Position numbers and translations under genes: made by a program
Source of the DNA: Chryseobacterium daecheongense
GTDB taxonomy: Bacteria; Bacteroidota; Bacteroidia; Flavobacteriales; Weeksellaceae
Assembly (NCBI RefSeq): GCF_003729955.1
Contig: NZ_RJTX01000001.1
Span: 310,001-374,000 of the forward strand
Length of the DNA: 64,000 bases
Direction of reading: 5' to 3'
Notes under the pieces: generated by a model
What the model was told of the DNA's origin: nothing
What the model saw: only the letters and a program-made list of their open reading frames with translations
Databases searched by the model: none
In this document: piece by piece, positions 24,789-34,333 of the stretch
How positions within the stretch are numbered: the stretch's first letter is position 1
How the letters are laid out: each line of letters starts with the position of its first letter

Positions 24789-26309
24789 ATGAAGAATACA
24801 TTATATAAAATCAGCATAGCAGCATCACTTTTAGTGGGTGTTGCATTCACCAATACAGCTTGTACCAATGACCATATTGAAGATGTGGAATATTTAGGAG
24901 CATTTTCTACCGAGAATTTTTTCAGAAACGAACAGGAATGTTTCTACGCTCTTGTAGGAGCTTATGACGTTATGAGAAAAAATGCAGGAGGATTCGAAAA
25001 TATGGTGACTTTCTTTAATGCGGGATCAGATGATTTCTACGCAGGAGGAGGAAGTTCTACGGATGGGGCCGGAATTCAGGGACTTTCCAATTATACCATA
25101 AATCCTACCACGATTCCTGCAAGTTATTGGAGAGATTATTATCAGGGAGTTTCCAGAACCAATGTTCTGATTCAGAAGGTTCCTTTGGCGGATATGAGTA
25201 ATGCTACTAAAAACAGATTTATTGCGGAAGCAAAAACTTTAAGAGCATTATATTATTTTGACTTGGTAAAAATGTTCGGAAATATTCCTCTTATTTTACA
25301 GCCATTTACGGCTTCAGATGACCTGTACAATGTTCCGCAGGCGAGTAAAGCGGCGGTGTATAGCCAAATAGAGGCTGATTTGTTAAGTGCAATCCCTGAT
25401 TTACCTGTAGTGGTTCCCGCTGATCAAAAAGGACGTTTAAGTCAGGGAGCAGCAAGAGCACTTCTTGGGAAAATCTATTTATACGATAATAAAAAAGCTG
25501 AAGCTGCAGCACAATTGGCAGAAGTAAACGGAACTCCGGGTGGAACCAGCCAATATGGATACAAGCTTGTCGCCAACTTTGCGAGTTTATGGGTAACTAA
25601 TAATAAATTCACAACAGAATCTATTATCGAGGTTAACCACACCAATCTCGGAAATTCAGACTGGAGCTTCTGGGGGCAGGGAAATGATGAAGGTAATTCT
25701 ATCTGTATCATGACCTCACTTCGTTCTTATACCCGCAATGACGCTACTGCTCCGGATTTGGTTTCAGGATGGGCATTCAATCCGGTTACTGAAAACTTAT
25801 TCAACTTTATGCAGGGTGATCCTCGTCTGGACGCTTCTATTTTTAATGCTAAAGCTTTAAAACAGTCCGGAAAAATTGATTATTCAGCCGCTTATATGGA
25901 TTCAGGATATTTCTTGAATAAATATTTACCAACAAAAGATGAAGTAACTACTTTACCGGGAGCAGCGGAATTAAATTACCGTCAAAATTACATCCTGATC
26001 AGATTAGCGGATACTTATTTATTGGAAGCAGAAGCACTTAACGGAACAGGAGCAAGAGCACAGGCTTTATTGGATGCTGTAAGAGCAAGAGTAGGTTTGG
26101 CATCCGTTCCGGTTTCTTTGCAGGCCATTAAAGATGAAAGAAGAAGAGAGTTGATAGGAGAAGGTCACCGTTGGTTCGACTTGGTAAGATGGGGCGATGC
26201 ACCTACTGTTTTAGCATCAAGAGGTTTCAAACCAAATAAAAATGAAGTGTTGCCAATTCCTCTTACTGAAATGACGGGAACGGCTCTTCATCAAAATCCT
26301 GGGTATTAA
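24789..26309 (+). CDS. SusD/RagB family glycan-binding outer membrane lipoprotein
   Basis: A 506-residue surface lipoprotein that forms the lid of the SusC transporter. The signal peptide ends at lipid cysteine C25 (FTNTAC), followed by TNDHIED. Typical SusD phrases are TLRALYYFDLVKMFG in the TPR-like core, RLADTYLLEAEALNGTG and the C-terminal DERRRELIGEGHRWFDLVRWG. The ending EVLPIPLTEM...LHQNPGY is the family tail. It directly follows susC. Binding residues cannot be deduced, but the neighbouring GH30, GH3 and GH16 genes point to beta-glucan oligosaccharides. Confidence 0.96.
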   Translation: MKNTLYKISIAASLLVGVAFTNTACTNDHIEDVEYLGAFSTENFFRNEQECFYALVGAYDVMRKNAGGFENMVTFFNAGSDDFYAGGGSSTDGAGIQGLSNYTINPTTIPASYWRDYYQGVSRTNVLIQKVPLADMSNATKNRFIAEAKTLRALYYFDLVKMFGNIPLILQPFTASDDLYNVPQASKAAVYSQIEADLLSAIPDLPVVVPADQKGRLSQGAARALLGKIYLYDNKKAEAAAQLAEVNGTPGGTSQYGYKLVANFASLWVTNNKFTTESIIEVNHTNLGNSDWSFWGQGNDEGNSICIMTSLRSYTRNDATAPDLVSGWAFNPVTENLFNFMQGDPRLDASIFNAKALKQSGKIDYSAAYMDSGYFLNKYLPTKDEVTTLPGAAELNYRQNYILIRLADTYLLEAEALNGTGARAQALLDAVRARVGLASVPVSLQAIKDERRRELIGEGHRWFDLVRWGDAPTVLASRGFKPNKNEVLPIPLTEMTGTALHQNPGY

Positions 26310-26326
26310 TCTTAATTTTAAAAACA

Positions 26327-27181
26327 ATGATAACAAGATATATTCATAAAAGTCTTTTATTAAGCGCAGCGGTTTTATTCATGGCAAGCTGTTCTCCCGA
26401 TACGGTAGATGGTGACGGAAACGGAATTACTCAAAGTTCTGTAGATGCTTCTTTTACAGCAACCAAAACTGCTGAGAACAGATATACCTTAAAAAGAAAT
26501 TTCAATAACTATATTACCTCAAAATGGAATATTGATGATGATGGATTCAATATCGGTAAAGAAGAAGAGAAGCTTTTCCTTCCGGATGCCGGTACGTATG
26601 TGATCCAGCATCAGGCTATCGGGATTGGCGGAGTTGTTGCAGGAACGTCAAGTCAGACGATTGTTGTTCCCACATCAGATCCTGTTTCCGGGAATATGAT
26701 TCAGGGAGGAAGATTCGATACTCCAGACGAGATTGCTAAATGGACCAAACATATCATCAGTCCATCCGGTGCCGAATGGGTTTTTTCCAACGGAAAAGCA
26801 ACCATTGTTGCCAACGGTGGCAGTCAGCAGGCTATTTACCAGGCAGTGAATGTTGAAGCAGGTAAAAAATATTCCATTGATATGGTGGCTTCTTCAGATA
26901 CGGCTTTGGTAGATACATGGTTTGAAGTATATGTGTTGAATAGTATTCCGGCAACGGGACAGGATGTGAGTGGTACCGTTTACAGAAATATCAATACTTG
27001 GGCAGGTTGTGGAAAATCTGCTTTTAAAGGAAAAATATCATCCGTAGGTTGTGATGCGGCCAAAAATGGCGGAGTATTTACAGCTACAATAACAGGAACT
27101 GTATATCTTGTCATTAAATGTGGCGGAAGTACAGTCAACAGTTTAAGCATTGATAAGGTTGAATTCCGAAGAATGCAATAA
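26327..27181 (+). CDS. Putative surface glycan-binding lipoprotein (SusE-position)
   Basis: A 284-residue lipoprotein with lipid cysteine C22 (FMASCSPD) and an acidic DGDGNG tail after it, fitting surface export. The mature protein appears to have a PKD/Ig-like domain (about 40-115) followed by a carbohydrate-binding-module-like beta sandwich (about 120-284) with AIYQAVNVEAGKKYSIDMVASS, typical of CBM4/CBM-like jelly rolls. It sits directly after susD, where PULs usually encode surface glycan-binding proteins (SusE/F or SGBP), and 20 bp before the first GH30. Binding to the outer beta-glucan chain is inferred from position and fold. Confidence 0.78.
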   Translation: MITRYIHKSLLLSAAVLFMASCSPDTVDGDGNGITQSSVDASFTATKTAENRYTLKRNFNNYITSKWNIDDDGFNIGKEEEKLFLPDAGTYVIQHQAIGIGGVVAGTSSQTIVVPTSDPVSGNMIQGGRFDTPDEIAKWTKHIISPSGAEWVFSNGKATIVANGGSQQAIYQAVNVEAGKKYSIDMVASSDTALVDTWFEVYVLNSIPATGQDVSGTVYRNINTWAGCGKSAFKGKISSVGCDAAKNGGVFTATITGTVYLVIKCGGSTVNSLSIDKVEFRRMQ

Positions 27182-27201
27182 GTAAAACCTAACAACTTCC
27201 T

Positions 27202-28665
27202 ATGAGATCTAAAAATTCATATAGTTTCTTTATTAGAGGTGCTGCACTTTGCGGTGTAGCACTTCTTTCTTTTTTAAGCTGCAGCAGTACGACAGCAGAT
27301 TCTTCCAATAACGAAAACCCGGGAAATGGAGGAGGAAATGTTACAGGTGACCCTGTTCAGGTATGGTTAACGAAAGGCGATCAATCCGTAAAGCTTCAGC
27401 AGCAAAGTGATATTCACTTTACTACGGGTTCGGGTTCAGGTTCCAGCATAGAAGTTGATCCTGCACAAGTTTTCCAGACTGTTGATGGCTTTGGATATAC
27501 CCTTACCGGAGGGAGTGTAGAGGTCATCAATCAGCTTTCTGTTTCCAAAAAACAAGAATTGCTGAATGATCTGTTCGGCAGCTCAGGAATTGGAGTCAGT
27601 TATTTGAGGATAAGCATCGGAGCATCAGACTTAAACAGTCAGGTTTTTTCGTATGATGATCTGCCGGCTGGACAAACGGATCCTACTTTGGCTCAGTTTA
27701 GCTTAACAAAAGATCAGGCGTTGATCCAGATGCTGAAAGATATTCTGATGATCAATCCTACTATTAAAATCCTGGCGACACCTTGGTCTGCACCTGTTTG
27801 GATGAAAGACAATGGAAATAGTATTGGTGGAAGCCTTAAACCGGAGTATTATGGAGTGTATGCACAATATTTTGTGAAATATATCCAGCAAATGAAGAAT
27901 CAGGGGATCACGATTGATGCAATTACCCCTCAGAATGAGCCACTTCATCCAGGAAATAATCCGAGTATGTATATGACGGCTACGGATCAGGCTACTTTCG
28001 TGAAAAGTCATCTGGGACCTGCTTTCCAGGCGGCTAATATCAGTACAAAAATCATTGTTTACGACCATAATTGTGACAATACTACCTATCCTCTAAGCAT
28101 TCTGAATGATGCAGCTGCGAATCCTTTTGTGGATGGTTCGGCCTTCCATTTATATGCAGGAGATATTTCAGCCTTAGGAAATGTACATAATCTTTTTCCT
28201 AATAAAAATGTATACTTTACGGAGCAGTGGACCAGTTCTACCGGAGAATTCTCAGGAGATCTGGATTGGCATATAAAAAATATAATCATAGGTTCTATGA
28301 GAAATTGGAGCAAAACTGCTCTTGAGTGGAATGTGGCTAATGATGCATCTTTTGGTCCGCATACGCCGGGTGGATGTACTCAATGTAAAGGTGCCATTAC
28401 CGTAACGGGAGGTACGAGCTATGATAAAAACGTAGCATACTATATCATCGCTCAGGCTTCGAAATTTGTTCCGGCAGGCTCTAAAAGAATTGCTTCTACA
28501 CAGACAGGGAACCTGTCTTCGGTGGCGTTTATAACTCCTTCGAATAAAAAAGTTCTTATTGTACAAAATTCGGGAAGCACATCTCAAACATTTAATATTA
28601 AATTTAACGGAAATACTGCGTCAGCCACCATTACAGCAAAATCGGCTGCAACATACATTTTTTAA
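27202..28665 (+). CDS. Glycoside hydrolase family 30 lipoprotein, probable beta-1,6-glucanase
   Basis: A 487-residue GH30 enzyme. Lipid cysteine C27 follows a signal peptide, so it is membrane-anchored and, with the glycine-rich NGGGNVTGD linker, likely at the cell surface. The TIM barrel has ATPWSAPVWMKDN, the acid/base glutamate E246 in TPQNEPLHPG and the nucleophile E341 in VYFTEQW. A small beta domain ends the protein. Clan A retaining GH30 enzymes include beta-1,6-glucanases and glucosylceramidases; in a PUL with GH3 and GH16, beta-1,6-glucanase is the most likely activity. It is distinct from the second GH30 at 31826 in length and local sequence, so the pair is not a recent duplication. 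Confidence 0.92.
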   Translation: MRSKNSYSFFIRGAALCGVALLSFLSCSSTTADSSNNENPGNGGGNVTGDPVQVWLTKGDQSVKLQQQSDIHFTTGSGSGSSIEVDPAQVFQTVDGFGYTLTGGSVEVINQLSVSKKQELLNDLFGSSGIGVSYLRISIGASDLNSQVFSYDDLPAGQTDPTLAQFSLTKDQALIQMLKDILMINPTIKILATPWSAPVWMKDNGNSIGGSLKPEYYGVYAQYFVKYIQQMKNQGITIDAITPQNEPLHPGNNPSMYMTATDQATFVKSHLGPAFQAANISTKIIVYDHNCDNTTYPLSILNDAAANPFVDGSAFHLYAGDISALGNVHNLFPNKNVYFTEQWTSSTGEFSGDLDWHIKNIIIGSMRNWSKTALEWNVANDASFGPHTPGGCTQCKGAITVTGGTSYDKNVAYYIIAQASKFVPAGSKRIASTQTGNLSSVAFITPSNKKVLIVQNSGSTSQTFNIKFNGNTASATITAKSAATYIF

Positions 28666-28676
28666 ATGAAAATATA

Positions 28677-30896
28677 ATGAAAAAGCTTTTCTTCATCATT
28701 CTGTCATTATCTTCGGTAAGTGCATTTTCTCAGAAGACAATCGATCAACGCGTGTCTGAATTATTATCTAAAATGACCTTAGAAGAAAAAGTTGGGCAAT
28801 TGGTCCAGTACAGTGGGTTTGAATATGCAACGGGACCTCAGAACTCCAATTCTGCGACAGTTTTAGAAGAAATAAAAAAAGGAAAAGTAGGTTCTATGCT
28901 GAATGTAACTGGTGCGGAAGAAACCATAGCTTTTCAAAAACTAGCTTTGCAGTCAAGGCTTAAAATTCCTTTGTTGTTTGGGCAGGATGTTATCCATGGT
29001 TTCAGAACAACGTTTCCGGTTAATCTTGGACAGGCAGCAAGCTGGGATCTGGGGTTAATTGAAAAATCTGAAAGGATTGCAGCTACAGAAGCTTCCGCTT
29101 ATGGAATTCACTGGACCTTTGCACCGATGGTAGATATTGCAAGAGATCCGAGATGGGGAAGGGTGATGGAAGGTTCGGGAGAGGATACCTACCTGGGAAC
29201 ACGCATTGCATTGGCAAGAATTAAAGGGTTCCAGGGAAAAGGATTGGGAAATCTGGATGCCATCATGGCCTGTGCAAAACATTTTGCTGCGTATGGAGCT
29301 GCTGTTGGTGGAAGAGATTATAATTCGGTAGATATGAGCTTAAGACAATTGAACGAAACTTATCTTCCTCCGTTCAAGGCCGCTGCAGAAGTAGGTGTTG
29401 CTACTTTTATGAACTCTTTCAATGACATCAATGGAATCCCTGCAACAGCCAATCAGTATATTTTGAGAGACCTGTTAAAAGGAAAATGGAATTATAAAGG
29501 CTTTGTGGTTTCGGATTGGGGAAGTATTGGTGAGATGGTTCCTCATGGTTATGCCAAAGACAATAAGGAAGCAGCTGAAAGAGCCATTTTAGCAGGTAGC
29601 GATATGGATATGGAAAGCCGTGCTTACATGGCTGAACTGCCAAAGTTAGTGAAGGAAGGAAAAGTGGCTGTAAAGTTCATTGATGATGCTGCAAGAAGGA
29701 TTTTAACCAAAAAATTTGAAATGGGTCTGTTTGATGATCCTTTCAGATTCAGTAATGATAAAAGACAAAAAGAACAGACCAATAACCTGGAAAACAGAAA
29801 ATTCGGAAGAGAATTCGGTTCTAAAAGTATTGTTTTGTTGAAAAATAAAGGGAATATTCTTCCCCTTTCAAAATCGGTAAAAACGGTTGCGTTGATCGGT
29901 CCTTTCGGAAAAGAAACTACGGCTAATCATGGTTTCTGGTCTATCGCTTTTAAAGATGATAATCAAAGAATTATTACCCAATTTGACGGAATCAAAAATC
30001 AATTGGATAAAAATTCAACCTTATTATATGCCAAAGGCTGTAATGTAGATGATCAGGACAGATCGATGTTTGCAGAAGCAGTGGAAACCGCAAAAAAAGC
30101 AGACGTTGTCATCATGACGTTAGGAGAAGGTCATGCGATGAGTGGAGAGGCAAAAAGCAGAAGTAACCTTCATTTTACCGGAGTTCAGGAAGATTTATTG
30201 AAAGAAATTGCTAAAACCGGAAAACCGATTGTATTAATGATCAACGCAGGAAGACCTCTTGTGTTTGATTGGGCTGCAGACAATATTCCAGCCATTATAT
30301 ACACTTGGTGGTTGGGAACCGAAGCGGGAAATTCTATTGCGGATGTACTTTTCGGAACAATCAATCCTGGAGGGAAATTACCAATGAGCTTTCCAAGAAC
30401 AGAAGGACAAATTCCGGTATATTATAACCATTACAATACAGGAAGGCCTGCCAAAAACAATACAGACAGAAATTACGTCTCTGCTTATATTGATCTGGAT
30501 AATGATCCAAAGTTTCCATTCGGGTATGGATTAAGCTATACTCAGTTCAAATATTCGGATATGAAGCTGAGCTCTACGGATCTCAAAGGAAATCAGACTT
30601 TGACGATTACTGTAAATGTTTCCAATACCGGAAATTATGATGGGGAAGAAGTGGTGCAGCTATATATCAGAGATCTGTTTGGGAAAGTGGTAAGACCAGT
30701 AAAAGAATTGAAAGGGTTTCAAAAAGTATTCATTAAAAAAGGAGAAACCCAAACAATAACTTTTAAGCTGAGTCCGGAAGATCTGAAATTTTATGACGAT
30801 GCTCTAAACTTTGATTGGGAGAGTGGAGAATTCGATATTATGGTAGGAACTAGCTCTCAGGAGGTTCAGACGAAAAGAATCAATTGGATAAAATAG
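28677..30896 (+). CDS. bglX: Glycoside hydrolase family 3 beta-glucosidase, periplasmic
   Basis: A 739-residue BglX-type GH3 enzyme with a cleavable signal peptide (ending SAFSQ), so periplasmic. The N-terminal barrel has the nucleophile D280 in GFVVSDWGSIGE and the conserved KHFAAYGAAVGGRDYNSVDMS. The middle alpha/beta sandwich has LGEGHAMSGEAKSRSNL, a source of the acid/base residue, and the C-terminus is a fibronectin type III-like domain with ELKGFQKVFIKKGETQ. It removes glucose from the non-reducing end of beta-gluco-oligosaccharides. It starts 11 bp after the first GH30 and would finish the digestion of imported oligomers. Confidence 0.94.
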   Translation: MKKLFFIILSLSSVSAFSQKTIDQRVSELLSKMTLEEKVGQLVQYSGFEYATGPQNSNSATVLEEIKKGKVGSMLNVTGAEETIAFQKLALQSRLKIPLLFGQDVIHGFRTTFPVNLGQAASWDLGLIEKSERIAATEASAYGIHWTFAPMVDIARDPRWGRVMEGSGEDTYLGTRIALARIKGFQGKGLGNLDAIMACAKHFAAYGAAVGGRDYNSVDMSLRQLNETYLPPFKAAAEVGVATFMNSFNDINGIPATANQYILRDLLKGKWNYKGFVVSDWGSIGEMVPHGYAKDNKEAAERAILAGSDMDMESRAYMAELPKLVKEGKVAVKFIDDAARRILTKKFEMGLFDDPFRFSNDKRQKEQTNNLENRKFGREFGSKSIVLLKNKGNILPLSKSVKTVALIGPFGKETTANHGFWSIAFKDDNQRIITQFDGIKNQLDKNSTLLYAKGCNVDDQDRSMFAEAVETAKKADVVIMTLGEGHAMSGEAKSRSNLHFTGVQEDLLKEIAKTGKPIVLMINAGRPLVFDWAADNIPAIIYTWWLGTEAGNSIADVLFGTINPGGKLPMSFPRTEGQIPVYYNHYNTGRPAKNNTDRNYVSAYIDLDNDPKFPFGYGLSYTQFKYSDMKLSSTDLKGNQTLTITVNVSNTGNYDGEEVVQLYIRDLFGKVVRPVKELKGFQKVFIKKGETQTITFKLSPEDLKFYDDALNFDWESGEFDIMVGTSSQEVQTKRINWIK

Positions 30897-30975
30897 AAGG
30901 TCGCAGGATACGAGGTGAGAGTTAGGATTGTTTACCTAAGCCTCAATCTTAGTCTTCAAAATAAAGCAATAATTT

Positions 30976-31785
30976 ATGAAAATCAAAACTCAGCATATTT
31001 TCCACATAATCTTTAGCGCAGCTTGTATTTTGTCTGTGACGAATTGTGCTTCCAATAAGCCAGATCCCAACAGAAAACTCATTTGGAATGATGAATTCAA
31101 TACTAAAGGATTGCCTGATTCCTCCAAATGGAATTACGATGTAGGCGGACACGGTTTCGGAAATGAAGAATCTCAGTTCTATACAAAAGACCGTCTGGAA
31201 AATGCAAGAGTTGAAAACGGTAATCTCGTGATTGAAGCCAGAAAAGAAAACTGGGAACAGAGTAAGTATACTTCTGCAAGACTTTTGACAAGGGGAAAAT
31301 TTTCATTCCAATACGGAACGGTTGAAGTAAGGGCAAAATTACCGAAAGGCCGTGGAACCTGGCCTGCAATCTGGATGATGAGTGAAAACATGAAGAAATG
31401 GCCCGATGATGGAGAATTGGATATTATGGAACATGTAGGATACAATCAGGGGTATATTCATGCTTCAGTTCATACGAAGAAGTACAATCATATTCAGGGA
31501 ACCCAGAAAACTGATACTATTTTGGTAAAAGATGCCAGTGAAAAGTTTCATGTATATAAGGCAGACTGGACTCCTGAAAAAATTGATGTGTATGTGGATG
31601 ATAAGAAATATTTCACCTATATCAATAAAGAAAAAAATAATGAGGCATGGCCATTCGACAGACCTTATTATATCATTTTAAACCTCGCAGTCGGGGGATT
31701 CTGGGGTGGAAAAGAAGGAATTGATGACAGTATCTTTCCTCAAAAATATTACATAGATTACGTAAGAGTATATCAAAACAAATAA
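30976..31785 (+). CDS. Glycoside hydrolase family 16 endo-beta-glucanase (laminarinase-like) lipoprotein
   Basis: A 269-residue beta-jelly-roll GH16 enzyme. The signal peptide ends at a probable lipid cysteine C24 (SVTNC). The catalytic motif is E147-L-D149-I-M-E152 in DGELDIMEHVGYN, the ExDxxE beta-bulge form found in laminarinases and other GH16 glucanases. WPAIWMMSE and RPYYIILNLAVGG are typical substrate-cleft strands. It most likely cuts internal beta-1,3 (or mixed 1,3/1,4) linkages, giving oligomers for SusCD. A 79-bp gap separates it from the GH3 gene; transcription may continue through. Confidence 0.93.
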   Translation: MKIKTQHIFHIIFSAACILSVTNCASNKPDPNRKLIWNDEFNTKGLPDSSKWNYDVGGHGFGNEESQFYTKDRLENARVENGNLVIEARKENWEQSKYTSARLLTRGKFSFQYGTVEVRAKLPKGRGTWPAIWMMSENMKKWPDDGELDIMEHVGYNQGYIHASVHTKKYNHIQGTQKTDTILVKDASEKFHVYKADWTPEKIDVYVDDKKYFTYINKEKNNEAWPFDRPYYIILNLAVGGFWGGKEGIDDSIFPQKYYIDYVRVYQNK

Positions 31786-31825
31786 ATGAAGTGAGAGCAT
31801 TTGCTCAAAAATAGAAAGAGAAAAT

Positions 31826-33316
31826 ATGAAATTAAAAGTTTACAGACCCCTTAACAATAATGATGGTATCGTTGGCAAAAAACTGATTGCCGGATGTTTT
31901 GTTGTGGGAGTCGTTTTCAATGTAAATGCACAAAACTATTGGAAAAAGAACTCAGGAAAGACAATAGCTAAAGTGGTTCTTACCAACTCCAAAACCAATG
32001 AAAAAATGGCTGATAAAGGAATGGTGAAATTTGAGAAATTCAGCCAGCCAAAAGAGACGGATGCCTGTATTTTTGTAGATCCGGATTTTAAATACCAAAA
32101 ACTCATTGGAATAGGAGGAGCAATCACGGATGCATCAGCGGAAACTTTTTACAAATTACCAAAGGCTAAACAAAAAGAAATCATTGAAGCCTATTACGGG
32201 AAAAACGGTTTAGGATATACTGTTGTCCGCACGAATATGAACTCCTGTGATTTTTCCAGTGATTCTTATACATATGTACAGGACAATGATACTTCATTGA
32301 AATCCTTCAATGTAGGTCATGATGAGAAGTATAAAATTCCTATGATCAAAGAAGCCCAGAAGGCAATAGGAAACCAATTCACCTTTTACTTTTCTCCGTG
32401 GAGTCCTCCTGCATGGATGAAATCCAATAAAAATATGCTGAAAGGAGGCAGGCTTGAAAATGCCTATTATCAGACATGGGCAGATTATTATATCAAATTC
32501 ATCAAAGAATACGAAAAAAGAGGAATTAATGTTTGGGGGTTAACCGTACAGAACGAACCAATGGCAACACAAACCTGGGAATCTTGTATCTATACAGCTG
32601 AAGAAGAAGGAGATTTCCTTAAAAATAATTTAGGACCCACTCTTTGGAAAAACGGATATAAAGATAAGAAAGTAATGATCTGGGATCATAACAGAGACCT
32701 TATTTATCAGAGAGCAACGACTACTTTAGGCGACCCCGAAACTTCAAAATATGCTTCCGGAATTGCCTATCACTGGTATGAAACATGGAATAATAAAACC
32801 CAGTTATTTGATAATCTTTCCGAAACGCAAAGAGCTTTTCCGGATAAATTCTTAGCCTTTACGGAAGGTTGTAAAGAACAATTTATGATGTCGAGAATCT
32901 ACGATGTAAGCCTGGGAGAACTTTATGGAAGAAATATGATCAATGATTTTAATAAGGGAACCGCTTTATGGACGGACTGGAATGTGCTTCTGGATGAAAC
33001 CGGAGGTCCCAATCATGTCGGAAACTTTTGTTTTGCCCCGATCATTGCCGATACCAAAACCGGAGAAGTTCATTATACCTATGAATACTATTATGTAGGG
33101 CATGTTTCAAAATATATCAAGCCGAATGCTCAAAGAATAGGAACATCATCCAACAGAGCCGCTTTAATTGCCACTTCATTTATGAATGAAAATGGACAGT
33201 TGGTAACAGTGATTATGAACGAATCTGATCAGGATATGGATACCAATCTTTGGATCGAAGGAATGTCCGCTAAACTTTCAGCCCCGGCTCACTCTATACA
33301 GACTGTAATTTTGTAA
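31826..33316 (+). CDS. Second glycoside hydrolase family 30 enzyme, GH30_1/GH30_3-like
   Basis: A 496-residue GH30 enzyme with a polar N-terminal tail and a signal-like segment at about 19-36 (ending NVNAQ); no lipobox at the usual place, so probably periplasmic or released. The barrel has GIGGAITDASAETFY, FSPWSPPAWMKSN, the acid/base E244 in TVQNEPMATQTWES and the nucleophile E347 in LAFTEGC, typical of the glucosylceramidase-like/beta-1,6-glucanase subfamilies. An internal ATG is not placed to improve the signal, so the start at 31826 is kept with some doubt. It closes the PUL and is followed by a strong hairpin at 33343. Confidence 0.92.
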   Translation: MKLKVYRPLNNNDGIVGKKLIAGCFVVGVVFNVNAQNYWKKNSGKTIAKVVLTNSKTNEKMADKGMVKFEKFSQPKETDACIFVDPDFKYQKLIGIGGAITDASAETFYKLPKAKQKEIIEAYYGKNGLGYTVVRTNMNSCDFSSDSYTYVQDNDTSLKSFNVGHDEKYKIPMIKEAQKAIGNQFTFYFSPWSPPAWMKSNKNMLKGGRLENAYYQTWADYYIKFIKEYEKRGINVWGLTVQNEPMATQTWESCIYTAEEEGDFLKNNLGPTLWKNGYKDKKVMIWDHNRDLIYQRATTTLGDPETSKYASGIAYHWYETWNNKTQLFDNLSETQRAFPDKFLAFTEGCKEQFMMSRIYDVSLGELYGRNMINDFNKGTALWTDWNVLLDETGGPNHVGNFCFAPIIADTKTGEVHYTYEYYYVGHVSKYIKPNAQRIGTSSNRAALIATSFMNENGQLVTVIMNESDQDMDTNLWIEGMSAKLSAPAHSIQTVIL

Positions 33317-33342
33317 GCTTCATATTAACACTATTATTATTA

Positions 33343-33373
33343 AAATCGGCGGCCTCGAAGAGGCCGCCGATTT
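33343..33373. terminator. Bidirectional terminator closing the PUL and fabI
   Basis: A 14-bp perfect stem (33343-33356 with 33360-33373), very GC-rich, with a GAA triloop. It lies between the convergent GH30 and fabI genes; the minus-strand side ends in TTTTAATAAT. Confidence 0.85.
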
Positions 33374-33401
33374 GCTTTATCGTTTAGAAATAATTCTTCA
33401 A

Positions 33402-34214
33402 TTATTCCTTTATATCATATTTGTCAATAACTTTCTGGGTAACTCCCGTATTGCTGAAACCACCATCGTGGAATAAGTTCTGCATTGTTACTTTTCTGGT
33501 AAGATCAGAGAACATACTTACACAGTAGTTCGCACAATCAAGAGCAGTCGCATTTCCTAGCGGAGACATATCTTCAGCATATCCTAAGAAACCTCCGAAG
33601 CCTTTTACACCACTACCAGCAGTGGTTGGAGTAGGAGATTGGGAAATAGTATTCACACGTACTTTTCTTTCACCCCAATAGTTTCCGAAAGATCTTGTAA
33701 TGCTTTCCAGATATGCTTTATTATCTGCCATATCGTTATAATCAGGGAATGTTCTTTGTGCAGCAATATAGGTAAGCGCGATTATGCTTCCCCATTCGTT
33801 GACACAGTCTTTCTCCCAAGCCACACGCATTACTTTATGGAAAGAAACAGCAGATACGTCCCATCCTTTCTCCAACCAATCATAGTTCATATCAGTATAA
33901 TGCTTTCCTTTTCTTACATTCACAGACATTCCTATAGAGTGAAGGATAAAATCGATTTTACCGTATTTTGCGATAGCCGCATCAAAAAGTTTTTCAAGAT
34001 CTTCAATAGAAGTGGCATCAGCACCTATTACTTCAGAACCAGTTTTCTCTGCCAAAGCATTAAGTTCTCCCATTCTCATAGCAATAGGAGCGTTGGATAA
34101 TATAAATTCAGCTCCTTCTTCATGGCATCTCTCAGCAACTTTCCATGCAATAGATTGTTCATTAAGGGCCCCAAAAATAATTCCCTTTTTGCCTTTAAGT
34201 AAACCGTATGACAT
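33402..34214 (-). CDS. fabI: Enoyl-ACP reductase (NADH)
   Basis: FabI reduces trans-2-enoyl-ACP in each fatty acid elongation round. The 270-residue short-chain dehydrogenase fold has GIIFGALNEQSIAWKVA at the cofactor site, LHSIGM (about 91-96), and the catalytic Y159-x6-K166 pair in DYNDMADNKAYLES, the FabI spacing rather than the YxxxK of typical SDRs. FPDYNDMADNKAYLESITR and RVNTISQSPTPT complete the active site. A TACATTTG promoter box lies 24 bp upstream. It stands alone between terminators. Confidence 0.96.
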   Translation of the reverse strand: MSYGLLKGKKGIIFGALNEQSIAWKVAERCHEEGAEFILSNAPIAMRMGELNALAEKTGSEVIGADATSIEDLEKLFDAAIAKYGKIDFILHSIGMSVNVRKGKHYTDMNYDWLEKGWDVSAVSFHKVMRVAWEKDCVNEWGSIIALTYIAAQRTFPDYNDMADNKAYLESITRSFGNYWGERKVRVNTISQSPTPTTAGSGVKGFGGFLGYAEDMSPLGNATALDCANYCVSMFSDLTRKVTMQNLFHDGGFSNTGVTQKVIDKYDIKE

Positions 34215-34237
34215 AATTTTTTAATGTTTATTGAATA

Positions 34238-34245
34238 CAAATGTA
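34238..34245 (-). promoter_or_regulatory. TAnnTTTG promoter box for fabI
   Basis: It reads TACATTTG on the minus strand, 24 bp upstream of the fabI ATG (ends 34214). No clear TTG element at the usual distance. Confidence 0.55.
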
Positions 34246-34271
34246 GCAATAATTTGTGTTTAAAGCATAAT

Positions 34272-34305
34272 AAAAACGGAGCCTTAATAAAAAGACTCCG
34301 TTTTT
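34272..34305 (-). terminator. Intrinsic terminator after the small helical protein gene
   Basis: AAAAACGGAG (34272-34281) pairs with 34296-34305; Ts follow on the minus strand. It separates the gene ending at 34334 from the fabI promoter. Confidence 0.8.
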
Positions 34306-34333
34306 CTTGAAAATATTTATATGACTGAATTTT

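Noticed and set aside
33639-34100. A 153-codon ORF opposite fabI
   Set aside because: Lies fully inside fabI on the other strand, has no domain, and reflects codon-composition shadowing.
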